Shown: positions 46,930 to 57,730, counted from the stretch's first letter. The stretch is 64,000 nt of DNA from Trissonchulus latispiculum (GCA_030248195.1 JASAND010006680.1:1-64000), one strand, 5' to 3'. The notes: generated by a model not told the origin, from the letters alone. Program-made: numbers and translations.

Positions 46930-47296
46930 GAGTACATAAGAATATGACACTAGGCACACTCTATGTTATCAGAGCAAAAACTATGCTCTGCTCGCTAATG
47001 GCCCACCCCCCCTCAAAATGAGACCCTAATGAACGCCCCCTGCAAATCAGTACCTGGTCGAAACGGGGGTGCGCTCACTATGTTTATGTGCTTAAACGTG
47101 AAAACACAAGCAGTGTGTTAGCGAATTTTGTGCCTGCTTCGAGCTTTTTTAGAACACAAACATAGCGCACGAAATGCAGTGATGGATCTAATTTTTCTGG
47201 GGGGGGGGAGGGGCTCTAGCGAACAGAGCATACTTTTTGCTCTGATAAACGTAGAGTGTACCTTGTGGCGCACTCTTATATTATGTACTCCTGATC
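46930..47296. mobile_element. Palindromic element just 5' of the PTGR1-like start
   Basis: The arms 46,930-47,007 and about 47,205-47,296 are inverted repeats (shared 'tatcagagcaaaaa', 'tatgctctg', 'cactctat/acactctac'). A smaller inner hairpin ('gctcactatgtttatgtgc' with 'cacaaacatagcgc') sits in the loop. It lies within 75 bp of the ATG at 47,371. Confidence 0.65.
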
Positions 47297-47370
47297 TCGT
47301 CAAGTTCATATCATTCATTAAATTTATTTTAGTTCTATTTATTTTTGCTATTGTACCAAGTTGCAACAAT

Positions 47371-47476
47371 ATGGTGAAAGCCAAAGTATGGATAATGAAG
47401 AAAAGATTTGTGGGAGCTCCGAAACCGGAGGATTTTGCGGTAGTAGAAGAAGAATTGCCTCCATTGAAGGATAAAG
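47371..47476 (+). CDS. Prostaglandin reductase 1-like, exon 1
   Basis: The ATG starts a 35-codon exon reading MVKAKVWIMKKRFVGAPK and then ELPPLKDK, the characteristic start of prostaglandin reductase 1 (leukotriene B4 12-hydroxydehydrogenase). This is a cytosolic NADPH-dependent enoyl reductase of the zinc-free MDR family. The exon ends in phase 1 at a GTTTGC donor. Exon 2 is at 52,392-52,437 and a later exon at 53,669-53,771. The 4.9-kb intron between exons 1 and 2 is filled by a transposon. The NADPH-binding and C-terminal exons are not in the window, since a BEL/Pao element follows. The gene is either long and TE-laden or a relic. Confidence 0.72.
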
Positions 47477-48029
47477 GTTTGCAATTTACTGAAACAGCTA
47501 ATCCTAATGATAGTATCTGGGGTCGCAATTGGGTACTCAATAATTATTACCCTCTAAAATACCAATTTTTAATGACAACTACATTTTAAACCACTGCAGG
47601 TTGTGGGTTAGTAATTTGGACACAGACATAGACAAGCATTGGATAGTTGGACTCCTCTGTGGTGTTAAAATTCCAAATTATGCTTATTTCTTTACAGCAA
47701 AAATGTACTAAAAGAAAATGCAGTAAACGTTGGCTGGCCGGACAATCCGTTAAGGATGTAATAGAAGCATCAATTGTAATGAACTATTTAAGCGAGACTG
47801 TTCTCAGTCGCTAAGACAAGGCTGTCGTAGACCATTAATAACTAGAAAGAGGATTCCAGAAGAAATATGGAGCTCAATGCGTTTTGACGAAGATATGGAA
47901 TTTTGACTAACCATAGCTGTCCAAAAAGAACTAAATTAGGAATTTTTTAACAGCGCTATGCACTTGTTAGGCTTATGAGCAAGTTATATATGTCACGACC
48001 CAAACCCGAAATTGCATAAAGCTAGTGCG

Positions 48030-48182
48030 CCTTTTGTGAGGCTCAAACCTCACAAAACCCGTTCTGTGAAGCCTTGTCTCACAAAACTAGTTCTGTGAGG
48101 TTCATGCCTCACAAAACCCGTTCTGTGATGCCAGTTCTCACAGAACTAGTTCTGTGAGGTCACTTTCCTCACAAAACCCGAA
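48030..48182. repeat. Subterminal hairpin array (GTGAGG...CCTCAC)
   Basis: About five short inverted repeats in a row: GTGAGG-n6-CCTCAC and TGTGA-n8-TCACA types, separated by 'aaacccgttc' or 'aactagttc'. A shortened complementary array is at 50,893-50,978. Such arrays near transposon ends are often protein-binding or end-pairing sites; that role is inferred. Confidence 0.75.
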
Positions 48183-49329
48183 ATGATTGCAAACTCAATA
48201 TTATATTGCTATTTTAAAAGTTTATTGATGTCTTATATATAATTCTATGACTTCCTGACTTTCAATGAAACTTTTCAACAACAAATTTCCATCAATTCAA
48301 ATTCTTGAATATGTTTACTGGTTCCAAAAAGTACAGAAGGATTGGTACATGGTACTGCCGCGATTTTTTCAGGAAAATGTTCCCCTTGTATGAAAGTGCT
48401 ACACACCAAATTTCAACTTTTTTTGGCTGAAAATTGTTTGAGTTATTCAATTTTTTTAGATTTTAAAAATCCTTTGATCCTTGCCGCTTTTTCGACTTTG
48501 ACTGGTTATTACTCGCGACTCTCTCAACGGAAAAATTTTTCGATTAGATTTTCAGGACCGCCTAGGCGTCCGCTTTCACCCGATATATAACTCACGCAAT
48601 TTTCAGCCAAAAAAGTTGAAATTTGGTGTGTAGCAATTTCATACAAGGTGAAAATTTTCCTGAAAAAATCGCGGCAGTACCATGTACCAATCCTTCTGTA
48701 CATATAAAAGCGGCGCCCTTTGAAATCGCACGGGAAATTTCAAAAAAATTTTCACGAAAAGAAAGATCTCATCAGTCCGGTTCAGAAAATATATACTTTG
48801 TGGTAGCTATCTTGAAGCGTTTTTGAGATATTAAGAAAACAATTTCTCTTTCTACATTTTTGGTCAGATTTTAGTTATTTAATTTACTGAAATACATATT
48901 AAGCTTTCGTTATATCAATGAAAGCACCAATTGAATTTATACATAAATCAAATATATAAACACAATTTTATTTAAATTTTTATATAAATTTTGACTGAAT
49001 TTCTAGTACGTGTACAAGTATGGTCAAATGCTTGAAATAATATTTATTTAAATTAATTAATTAAACTTAGTTGGGAAAATGAACTTTTAGAACTTCGAAT
49101 TTTAAAAGTGGCGAACTTAAAAGTGTTTACTCATTTTTATACCGGTTACTCTCTGGCTTTTTTTAGGGTTTGAAAGTGTGGGGGTGAGGGGAAGTTGGGG
49201 GGGGGGGCTTCCGAAAAATGGGGGGGGGCGAGCCCAAAGTACAAATATAAATAAATTTTTAACGAAAATTTTCAAAAATCTATCACTGGCTGGGTGGCGG
49301 GGTTTTCGTGTGTCGCTTATTACAGCTTA

Positions 49330-49396
49330 GCACATAATATATTTATAATATATAATATAATATAATATATATAAATATATATAATATATATATATA
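49330..49396. repeat. TA-rich microsatellite
   Basis: An imperfect ATATAT/TATAATATA run in the loop region of a palindrome. Confidence 0.85.
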
Positions 49397-49883
49397 GCGC
49401 ATATTATGCGTGTAAAGTGAACGTTCTTTCGTCAAGGTTTGTCAAGATAAGCGACACTCGAAAGCCCAGGCGGCTGGGTATCTATGTGCTTGTAAGTAAA
49501 CTAGAAAACTAAAGGCAGAGATCGTCGTCGGGTGTCGACAGATACCTGGCCAGTGATAGATTCAATAAAGTAACCGGTATAAAAATGTATAAACACTTTT
49601 AAGTTCACCATACATGTACACTTACTTGAAATTCAGTCGAAATTTATAAAAAGTTTTAAGAAAATTTTTTATATATTTTATTTATGTACAAATTCAATTG
49701 GTGCTTTCCTTGATATATCGAAACCTTAATATGTATTTCAGTAAATTAAATAACTAGAGTAGTAATTTGCAATTTTGGAACCAGTAAACATATTCAAGAA
49801 TTTGAATTGATGGAAATTTGTTGTTGAAAAGTTCATTGAAAGTCAGGAAGTCATAGAATTATATATAAGGCATCAATAAACTT

Positions 49884-50855
49884 TTAAGGTGGTGATTCCT
49901 TTTGGGCACATATTGTTGTTTGGCGGCGTAAACCACGATGAATTTTGATGAAACTTTCCGAAATAAGTTCTTTTACACCATCCGCGCAATCCCGATTCAA
50001 AAATTCGAGATTTCCGGTCAGAGTGGTTTATCCCAATTTCTGAGCGTTTGGCAGCTGCTATACAGTTATGACTATATTCATTCGAAAGATCTCATTGAGC
50101 TTCACATTTTTGCTTTTTAAATTAAGTTTCTAGCTTTTCTCTACCGTGAGATATAGCCGATTATCTTGTTTTGGCGTCGCAAACTTGTCTTTTTTGCAGA
50201 AATGAAATTATCCAATATTTCTTGAACTACGCAAGCCGTAAAATCAAACTAAGGGCGTCGATCTGAAGTTCCCACAGGGACAAATTATCCGACGCATGAT
50301 CGTCTTCCAACTGCTATCCTGTAGGCTGCTATCATAAAAAATGTAGTTTTTGCAAAAACACGAGCCATTTTTTCCAAAGATTGTGGAGCATTCACCATGC
50401 AAGTTGGAGGGCTGCTACTGAACAAATGTGTTCTGCACAGATATACCCAGGGACAATTTTTCAGTTGCCCCGATTGCTGCTTTCTAACTAAAGTAATCGC
50501 TTGAGAAGTTTGGAAAAAGTAGGCAAAATGCAGGTTACGCGCACATTTAAGCTTATTTCTCTATAACGAAGAGCGATTTCACAATAAATAAAAAATCGTC
50601 CCCAGCTATTTGATGGAGGTATCGAATGATATAACCGATGTCTCTCGAAAAAATTTACTTGGGTCTGGAAAATTATACTTATTCTAAAATGTGTTAAAAA
50701 TATTTTCGAAAAGCAACATTAAAAATTTCATGGCATGCATTAAAAAGAGAAAATGTCAAGCTACATTTTGATATAAAAATGGCTTCTTAACTCCAAGTAA
50801 TGAATGAGTAATAATGGTGCAAACTTGTTGTGAACAAAGGGAATCACCGCCTTAA
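49884..50855 (+). mobile_element. Family A TTAA element, copy 3 (with matched empty site)
   Basis: A 972-bp copy with termini TTAAGGTGGTGATTCC and GGAATCACCGCCTTAA, inserted in the palindromic transposon. The sister arm at 48,205-48,230 carries the uninterrupted sequence with a single TTAA (48,214-48,217), so insertion duplicated TTAA. Confidence 0.92.
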
Positions 50856-52391
50856 AATAGCATTATAATATTGAGTTTGCAATCATTTCGGGTTTTGTGA
50901 GGAAAGTGACCTCACAGAACCAGTTTTGTGAGACAAGGCCTCACAGAACGGGTTATGTGAGGTTTGAGCCTCACAAAACTAAAGTCTGACACAAAAATGT
51001 GTGTACAAAATCTGTAAGGCCTCCAGTGAACTCAATATACGTCGTAACCACATAAAACCATATATTTTCGGAATCCTTGCAGCGAAACGAACATTTTTAT
51101 GAAATTTAAAATTTTTTAAAATTTCAAAAATTTTAAAATATCGGTTTATCGGGGAATTTTTTCGAACCATTCAAGCTATTCAGCTCATTCGTTCCGAAAA
51201 ATTTGCCCGTCCGAAGACGCATCGATTGACACAAGAACGAAAAAAATCGGTTGAGAAATAGGCATTTTATTCTAAAATTTCGTTTTTCCATTTCCTTTGA
51301 TGTTTGCCGCTTTTTGCAACTTTGACTGGTTATTACTCGCGACTCGCTCAACGGAAAATTTTTTCGATTAGATTTTCAGGACCGTCTAGGCGCCCGCTTT
51401 CACCTGATATATGTGGTTTTTCAAATTTTTAAAGTCGAGTTTTTTGAAAAATACCACTTTTTGACCAAAAATTTCGGCAAAGCAGATTTAGCAAAAGTGA
51501 GTAAAAATAACATAATCATAAAATTCAAGCTGAGCTAAATCCAACGATATAAAGCTTTTGTTGCTACGACGTATATTGCGCCAGCAATGAATTTTTAAAC
51601 AATATCCCTTATTTCAGCTGGTTTTGCTAGTTTACACTGCTTCAGTCAAATCATGGCGGCAACATCAAAGAGAGCCAATAACCAGCTGAAATAAGGGATA
51701 TTGTTTAAAAATTCATTGCTGGCGCAATTTAAGTCGTAGCAACAAAAGCTTTATATCGTTGGATTCAGCTCAGCTTGAATTTTATGATTATGTTATTTTT
51801 ACTCACTTTTGTTAAATCTGCTTTGCCGAAATTTTGGTTGAAAAACCACATATATCAGGTGAAAGCGGGCGTCTAGGCGGTCCTGAATATCTAATCGAAA
51901 AAATTTTCTGTTGAGCGAGTCGCGAGTAATAACCAGTCAAAGTTGCAAAAAGCGGCAAACATCAAAGGAAATGGAAAAACGAAATTTTGGAATAAAATGC
52001 CTATTTCTCAACCGATTTTTTTCGTTCTTGTGTCAATCGATGCGTCTTCGGACGGGCAAATTTTTCGGAACGAATGAGCTGAATAGCTTGAATGGTCCGA
52101 AAAAATTCTCCGATAAACCGATATTTTAAAATTTTTGAAATTTTAAAAAATTTTAAATTTCATAAAAATGTTCGTTTCGCTGCAAGGATTCCGAAAATAT
52201 ATGGTTTTATGGGGTTACGTCGTATATTTAGCTCACTGGGGGCCTTATAGATTTTGTACACACATTTTTGTGTCAGACTTTAGTTTTGTGCAATTTCGGG
52301 TTTGGGACGTGACATATACAAACTATCGATAGCTTTGAAAATATATATTTTTTAAAACCTGTTGTTTTTTCTTTGTTGTTTGTTGTTTCAG

Positions 52392-52437
52392 AGATTCTGG
52401 CAGAAGCTGTAATATGGAGTGTTGATCCCTACAACAG
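52392..52437 (+). CDS. Prostaglandin reductase 1-like, exon 2
   Basis: A 46-nt exon between TTTCAG and GTCAGC. Joined in phase 1 to exon 1 it reads E-ILAEAVIWSVDPYNR, matching the conserved segment ending VDPYMR in PTGR1 proteins. It begins 74 bp after the end of the intronic transposon. Confidence 0.75.
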
Positions 52438-53668
52438 GTCAGCTTCCGTTGCACATACTGTGAGATTGTTACAGTTTTAAACAATAAGACTAGATACGCA
52501 GTCAGTGAAACCAGTTATAGTTATCGCCGAAGCCTTAGTCCGAACAGGAGAAAGCCAATGGGCGCTGTGAGCGCTCTTACCCAAAGAGAACTAGTCTCTG
52601 GAGCTACTGCTTGGTTGTCCAAGAAGAGGACAGCCAGCTCGGCTCTATCTGTGCTGCAACATAGCCAGCGAAGGTTTTATCAAAACCTCTCTGACTGTGC
52701 TATGCACAGAAAGAGGACATCAGTGGCCAGCGGATCTCCGTAGAGATACAAACAGCATTTACATCAACAAAATGAAGTAAAGTATTCTTGGTTATCGGTT
52801 ATGCATATGGGAAGCCTCCACCTCCATGCCCAGCACACGTCTTCGCAAGGCAGACCACAAAGGGAAGCCCGGAATAGGGCAATAAAACTGTCCAACCGCT
52901 CGGCAGCATGATTTAAAGACTGGCAATATCCAGCTCCAACATGACTGAGATAAAAACATCAGCCATGCCCCGCAGAATTGGAAATAATATTGCGCCGTTG
53001 ACTAGACTAGATTCCAGGGTACATCTGTGTGGATCTCCATTTGATGGGGCCCATGTCCAACGGATTTCCCAGGGAGCCGGTTCCGTTGCCCTCCGAAGTG
53101 AAACCAGTTCAGTGGGATTAGTTGGTCATAATAAATCTATTAATTGTTTGAGTTTCTCATCTTTATTTTTATATTGTTCTATTGTAGGATATTTGCCAAT
53201 ATCCTTCCAGAAGGTTCTCCTATGGTTGGATTTCAAATAGCTAAGTGAGGAATTCAACAACAATATTCTTAGATCAGTTAATATGCTCGCAATACTTACC
53301 TGATTTTGCAAATCCTGTGGGGGAACTGGCAATATTGACTTTTTTACACCTAATTAGTCTTGAAGTGGAATTCAATTAGGCAGCTGGAAGACTGTCTACA
53401 GAAAGACAAGGGAAGATATCACGTCTTAATGACCTTTGCGTTTCTCTCCCAATAGATTTTTCATATTTAATAAATACACTAAAAATAAAAAAGACTAAAA
53501 ATTAAATTAAAAATTTAACAAATTTAAACCAATCGTATCTTAATCTTGTTTGCTTTCATGAAAATCGGGTAAACGTTTATTTTCTTTTGAATGTTGACTG
53601 CCTTTCTTAGCTGAAAAATTGAGTAAAGTTAGCTTTATTCTACTTTACAAAAGTTTTCATTTTTTCAG
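52438..53668. other. PTGR1-like intron region; expected exon not found
   Basis: PTGR1 proteins have ~18-20 residues (ending in a G-x-QVA motif) between the VDPYMR and VVES segments. I could not find these in either of the two joining frames. The frames at 52,558-52,743 and 52,941-53,240 have no recognised domain and may be retroelement debris. Confidence 0.45.
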
Positions 53669-53771
53669 AATTATAGAAAGCAAAGATCCACAGTTTCCAG
53701 TCGGAAAACTGATCGCCAATCATTTCGGCTGGAGAACTCATACCATCTATGGCGAAAGCAATCGATATGCG
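53669..53771 (+). CDS. Prostaglandin reductase 1-like, later exon
   Basis: Bounded by TTTTTTCAG and GTAAGA, in incoming phase 2 and outgoing phase 0. It reads IIESKDPQFPVGKLI and then FGWRTHTIYG, matching the VVESKN..P.G....GW.TH segment of PTGR1. Same strand and spacing order as exons 1 and 2. Confidence 0.7.
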
Positions 53772-54415
53772 GTAAGAATCAGAGGTTTTTTACCATACAT
53801 TAACACGGGTTTGATTCTGGGGGGTGTCTATCCCAACCTCGGCGAGGCGGAGTCTACCCGTGAAATATTCCAAAATTTTAAGGGGGTCTGCCCCGAAATT
53901 AGCAAAAATAGCGAATTTTTAACATTTTTGACCAGAATTAGTAAACATGACAATTTGTAGCTATTTGTAAGAAATGTTTTTGAAAGAATCTCTAACAGTT
54001 GCTAAAACAACCAATTTTTGGTAAAAATTACTGTGGGACCTACCCTTTTTCTTTCTGGGTGAGAGGGGAGAGGGTCTGCCAGTTTTTTCCTTTTCGCTGA
54101 GGGGGTCTACCCTCGTCGGGGTTTCCTTGTCAGTCTGGGAGGGGTCTCTCCCACCATTTCCGTTTTTTGGATAATGTTACCGCAAAACAGAGGCATGAAT
54201 GTGCTAAACATAAAAAACAAGGAAAGTGACAACTTTAGTATTGAAATTCACGTATTGCGTTATCCTACGCTAAATGTGACGAAACCAGAAGAACAGCAGC
54301 TTTTAAAGTTGGCAGAAAAGTTAGATAAGAACTCTAATTTGTCGGGATTTTAATTTGCTTTTGATGTTTAAAATTTTTAATGAATTCCTTGCATTTGCCA
54401 ACTTTCAAAGTTGTG
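53772..54415. other. Intergenic or intronic DNA, nothing firm
   Basis: A short open frame at about 54,193-54,349 (52 codons, plus, ending NSNLSGF) looks moderately protein-like but matches nothing I recognise. The rest is G/T-rich spacer with 'ggggtctacc'-type imperfect repeats. Confidence 0.35.
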
Positions 54416-54480
54416 TTCCAATTGTAAGGGAAGCAGGCATAGGAAAGATTGATAAGCCCGTAGCGGGATTTCAGCTGATG

Positions 54481-55240
54481 GCCTTCTGGTGTAGCGGTAG
54501 CATGTCTGTTTCCGGATCAGAAGGGCGTGGTTTTATCCTGTGCCTGCTTCCCTTACACAATTCCAAAAAACTGGGGTGGTCAACTTCGGCGTAAGGAATA
54601 TAAAATTCCTAATAATATAATTGAAATTGCGAGATAATATTATTAGGCTAGGCAGTTAACTATGTAAGATGCAAACATCTGTTGTTGTCACTATGAATTT
54701 GGTTTATTGCACATTAAATGAATCCTTTTAGGTCAATCAACTAAAACCAAAATAAAGATTTCTAAATTTCAGAAAACTAACTAAGTCAAACTTTACCATG
54801 TGCTTGCTGTTTTGAATACGAATTTTTACGACGGGCGGGCATCGCTAGTTTGGCTTAACAATACCAGATGATTTGCAGTAGATTAGGTTTAGTTGGTGAC
54901 TGGGAGTAAACCTTCGCAGATTCTGGGCTTTTATCTCTTATGTTGTCGTTTCGGGAAAACGATAAATGGAACCTTTTGGTTTTGGCTTTCATTTCTCCTT
55001 GGTTCACTTCTTTTCTGCCTATATATGGGAACTATCGGAACATACGATTCCCACACCAGCTTCACCTGAATTCTTTTTCTGGGAAAACAGTAACTATATA
55101 ATTAAATGAGTCGAATATAATTTGTGCCTTTTGGAATAAAATTGGTGAATAACGGATCAAAGAGTTTTAGCTAAACTACACAACAAATTTGGTAGCAGAG
55201 CTGTCAACTGTCTACGTAATGACCTCATTTCATTTCTGCT
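54481..55240 (+). repeat. BEL/Pao unit 1: tRNA-like start, LTR/leader, PBS
   Basis: Non-coding head of the first 2.4-kb unit. It opens with a tRNA-like stretch (54,482-54,553: 'agcggtagcatgtctg', 'tttccggatcaga' with a CCG anticodon position, then a degenerate T-arm). It ends with TGGTAGCAGAGC (55,190-55,201), a candidate primer-binding site partly complementary to initiator tRNA-Met. The LTR start cannot be fixed because the 3' LTR is outside the window. An inverted repeat ('gtaagggaagcaggca' at 54,426 and 'tgcctgcttcccttac' at 54,541) brackets the tRNA-like part. Confidence 0.6.
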
Positions 55241-55330
55241 TTGGTAAGGCCTATGGAGACATTGCTCTTTGTTAAGATCTTCTACCTGTTCATTTCAATT
55301 CACCTGCAATTTCAGGTCAACAACCTTAAC

Positions 55331-56851
55331 ATGGCTTTAATCGCCCGCGCTTTGCGTCCATTGCGGCGTGAGCTAGACAACTGTAGAAAAGCAAAACCAG
55401 AGGTACAACGACAGTTTGATAATCCGCATGACAGAATTGCCCACCTGGACCAAGTGATCACTTACCGCGACACATTGGCGACAAGAAGAGGCACATTCAA
55501 AGAAGTACAACGGCAGTTCCTTGGTCACAACTGGACTAGTGAAACAGATCTGACTTCTGCAGAACAACAAGCAGAACTACTGACGGTAGTCGACGCTGCT
55601 CTGATTGAGCTCAACTCTGCAATACGCCAACTTTCGTCTACTCTGAATTCAGAAAGGGAAGCTGCCAGAGCAGAAGCTGACCGCATTGCTCTGAAAGAGT
55701 CAAATCAACCAATGGCTGAAGCACTACATCAAACACAACGCACATCTGTCTCAACAACTGCTACAAAATTGCCCAAGCTTGCATTTTCAACTTTCGACGG
55801 CAATATCCTGAACTGGCAGCACTTTTGGGATCGATTCAAAGTTACTGTTCACAACAACCAATCACTCACCGCTGTCGACAAAATGAGTTTTCTAGCTGGT
55901 CAGCTCGCTGGAGATGCTTCAAATGCCATTTCATGTCTCGCTATGACTGAGGCCAACTATACTGCAGCCGTCGACATGCTGATTGAAAGATATGCAAATA
56001 CGAAACTGATCATCGACGCGCACTATACTACATTGGCTGACCTACCGCAGGCACTCAAGCTTAAGGATCTACGCTCCGTCTTGGACAAACTGGAGCAGCA
56101 TCTGAATGCACTAAGTGCATTAGGCGAAGATGTGAATCACCGACATTTCTCAACGCTCATACGATCGAAGTTATCCAAAATCATCAATCAATCAATCATC
56201 AATCATCAATCCGGCATCAATCCAAAAGCCGTTACAGAGATCTGCGAAAAGACGCTGCTGGTGCCACAACAACCGGCGAACGGTGTTGGTGCTGTCATCA
56301 ATCACACTAAGTTTTCATCTCTTTCCAAATTGCTTAGAGTAACAGCGTTGTGTCTTCGTGTTTTTTCAAGAAAAAGGCCCAGAAACTTATTCCTTTCCAC
56401 TGAAGAACTAACGAAAGCAAGAAATAGCTGGATACGCTACATCCAGCAGTGCCACTACTCTGAGGTATTGGAAACACTACAGAGTCAGAAAGTCCACCCA
56501 GTTAGCAATGAACTAGGAATTTGGCTGGACAAGTTTGGGACACTAAGGTGTTGTGGACGATTACAGAATGCACACCTGTCTACATCTGCAATTCATCCGA
56601 TTCTCTTACCAAAGGTAGATCATTTCGTCAGTCTGATAATGCAGCAATATCACTGTCAGGTATTTCATGCTGGTGTCGCTCATACACTTTCTCAGATACG
56701 AAGAGAATATTGGATTCCAGGTGGGAGATCAGTGGTCTACAAGTACATTCGCAATTGTCTACAGTACAAGAAATACTACGGTGGTCCTTATAAAGCTCCA
56801 CCAATGCTATCGTTGCCTGCAAGTCGTGTAACACCAAGCATACCTATCTAG
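55331..56851 (+). CDS. BEL/Pao gag-integrase fusion ORF, unit 1 (internally deleted)
   Basis: 506 aa from the ATG at 55,331 (MALIARALRPLRREL). The frame is open 30 codons further up, but 55,244-55,315 looks like an intron (TTG|GTAAGG...TTTCAG|GTC), so the downstream ATG is preferred. Roughly residues 130-260 are the gag-associated DUF1759 domain (LPKLAFSTFDGNILNWQ, then FLAGQLAGDA). After about residue 320 the frame jumps to the pre-integrase region (FSSLSKLLRVTA) and the H2C2 zinc domain (HPILLPKVDH ... REYWIPGGR). Protease, RT and RNase H are missing. The second zinc Cys is Tyr (NCLQYKK instead of the usual C-x2-C). The protein is identical to that of unit 2 and stops at a TAG just after the repeat-specific 22-bp deletion. 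Confidence 0.85.
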   Translation: MALIARALRPLRRELDNCRKAKPEVQRQFDNPHDRIAHLDQVITYRDTLATRRGTFKEVQRQFLGHNWTSETDLTSAEQQAELLTVVDAALIELNSAIRQLSSTLNSEREAARAEADRIALKESNQPMAEALHQTQRTSVSTTATKLPKLAFSTFDGNILNWQHFWDRFKVTVHNNQSLTAVDKMSFLAGQLAGDASNAISCLAMTEANYTAAVDMLIERYANTKLIIDAHYTTLADLPQALKLKDLRSVLDKLEQHLNALSALGEDVNHRHFSTLIRSKLSKIINQSIINHQSGINPKAVTEICEKTLLVPQQPANGVGAVINHTKFSSLSKLLRVTALCLRVFSRKRPRNLFLSTEELTKARNSWIRYIQQCHYSEVLETLQSQKVHPVSNELGIWLDKFGTLRCCGRLQNAHLSTSAIHPILLPKVDHFVSLIMQQYHCQVFHAGVAHTLSQIRREYWIPGGRSVVYKYIRNCLQYKKYYGGPYKAPPMLSLPASRVTPSIPI

Positions 56852-56871
56852 GACTGCTGTATGTCAAGAAT

Positions 56872-57640
56872 GCCCTGTGGTGAAGCGGTAGCATGTCTGT
56901 TTCCGGATCAGAAGGGCGTGGTTTGATCCTATGCCTGCTTCCCTTACACAATTCCAAAAAACTGGGGTTGTCAACTTCGGCGTAAGGAATGTAAAATTCC
57001 TAATAGTATAATTGAACTTGCGAGATAATATTATTAGGCTAGACAGTTAACTATGTAAGATGCAAACATCTGTTGTTGTCACTATGAATTTGGTTTATTG
57101 CACATTAAATGAATCCTTTTAGGTCAATCAACTAAAACCAAAATAAAAATTTCTAAATTTCAGAAAACTAACTAAGTCAAACGTTACCATGTGCTTGCTG
57201 TTTTGATACGTAAAAATACGAATTTTTACGACGGGCGGGCATCGCTAGTTTGGCTTAACAATACCAGATGATTTGCAGTAGATTAGGTTTAGTTGGTGAC
57301 TGGGAGTAAACCTTCGCAGATTCTGGGCTTTTATCTCTTATGTTGTCGTTTCGGGAAAACGATAAATGGAACCTTTTGGTTTTGGCTTTCATTTCTCCTT
57401 GGTTCACTTCTTTTCTGCCTATATATGGGAACTATCGGAACATACGATTCCCACACCAGCTTCACCGGAATTCTTTTTCTGGGAAAACAGTAACTATATA
57501 ATTAAATGAGTCGAATATAATTTGTGCCTTTTGGAATAAAATTGGTGAAATAACGGATCAAAGAGTTTTAGCTAACTACACAACAAATTTGGTAGCAGAG
57601 CTGTCAACTGTCTACGTAATGACCTCATTTCATTTCTGCT
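56872..57640 (+). repeat. BEL/Pao unit 2 non-coding head
   Basis: Starts abruptly after 'gtcaagaat' with the tRNA-like 'gccctgtggtgaagcggtag' and repeats 54,481-55,240 with minor changes. The join within integrase sequence marks a tandem-duplication breakpoint rather than an LTR-LTR junction. Confidence 0.8.
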
Positions 57641-57730
57641 TTGGTAAGGCCTATGGAGACATTGCTCTTTGTTAAGATCTTCTACCTGTTCATTTCAATT
57701 CACCTGCAATTTCAGGTCAACAACCTTAAC

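Larger units (their letters stand above)
47988..52318. mobile_element. ~4.3-kb multi-palindromic transposon in PTGR1-like intron 1
   Basis: The outer termini TATATGTCACGACCC and GGGACGTGACATATA are inverted repeats extending through 'aaacccgaaattgca'. The flanks fit a TA target. Inside are several stacked palindromes: 48,335-48,445 with 48,590-48,705; 48,870-49,150 with 49,550-49,755; 47,990-48,335 with 49,760-50,980; and a near-perfect one, 50,978-51,620 with 51,683-52,300, around a ~60-bp loop. A family A element (49,884-50,855) and a poly-G satellite module (49,160-49,270) are nested in it. No transposase is encoded. The paired 72-aa frames at 51,133-51,351 and 51,911-52,129 are palindrome arms. 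Confidence 0.8.

Noticed and set aside
51133..52129. Duplicated 72-aa gene (two near-identical proteins)
   Set aside because: The two frames are mirror copies in the arms of one palindrome, with no domain or splice context.
52558..53240. Two plus-strand frames as PTGR1 exons or new genes
   Set aside because: Neither contains the expected PTGR1 motif or any domain I can name.
54193..54349. Short 52-codon gene or additional PTGR1 exon
   Set aside because: It does not match the PTGR1 sequence expected next and has no other recognised similarity; noted only in the region entry.
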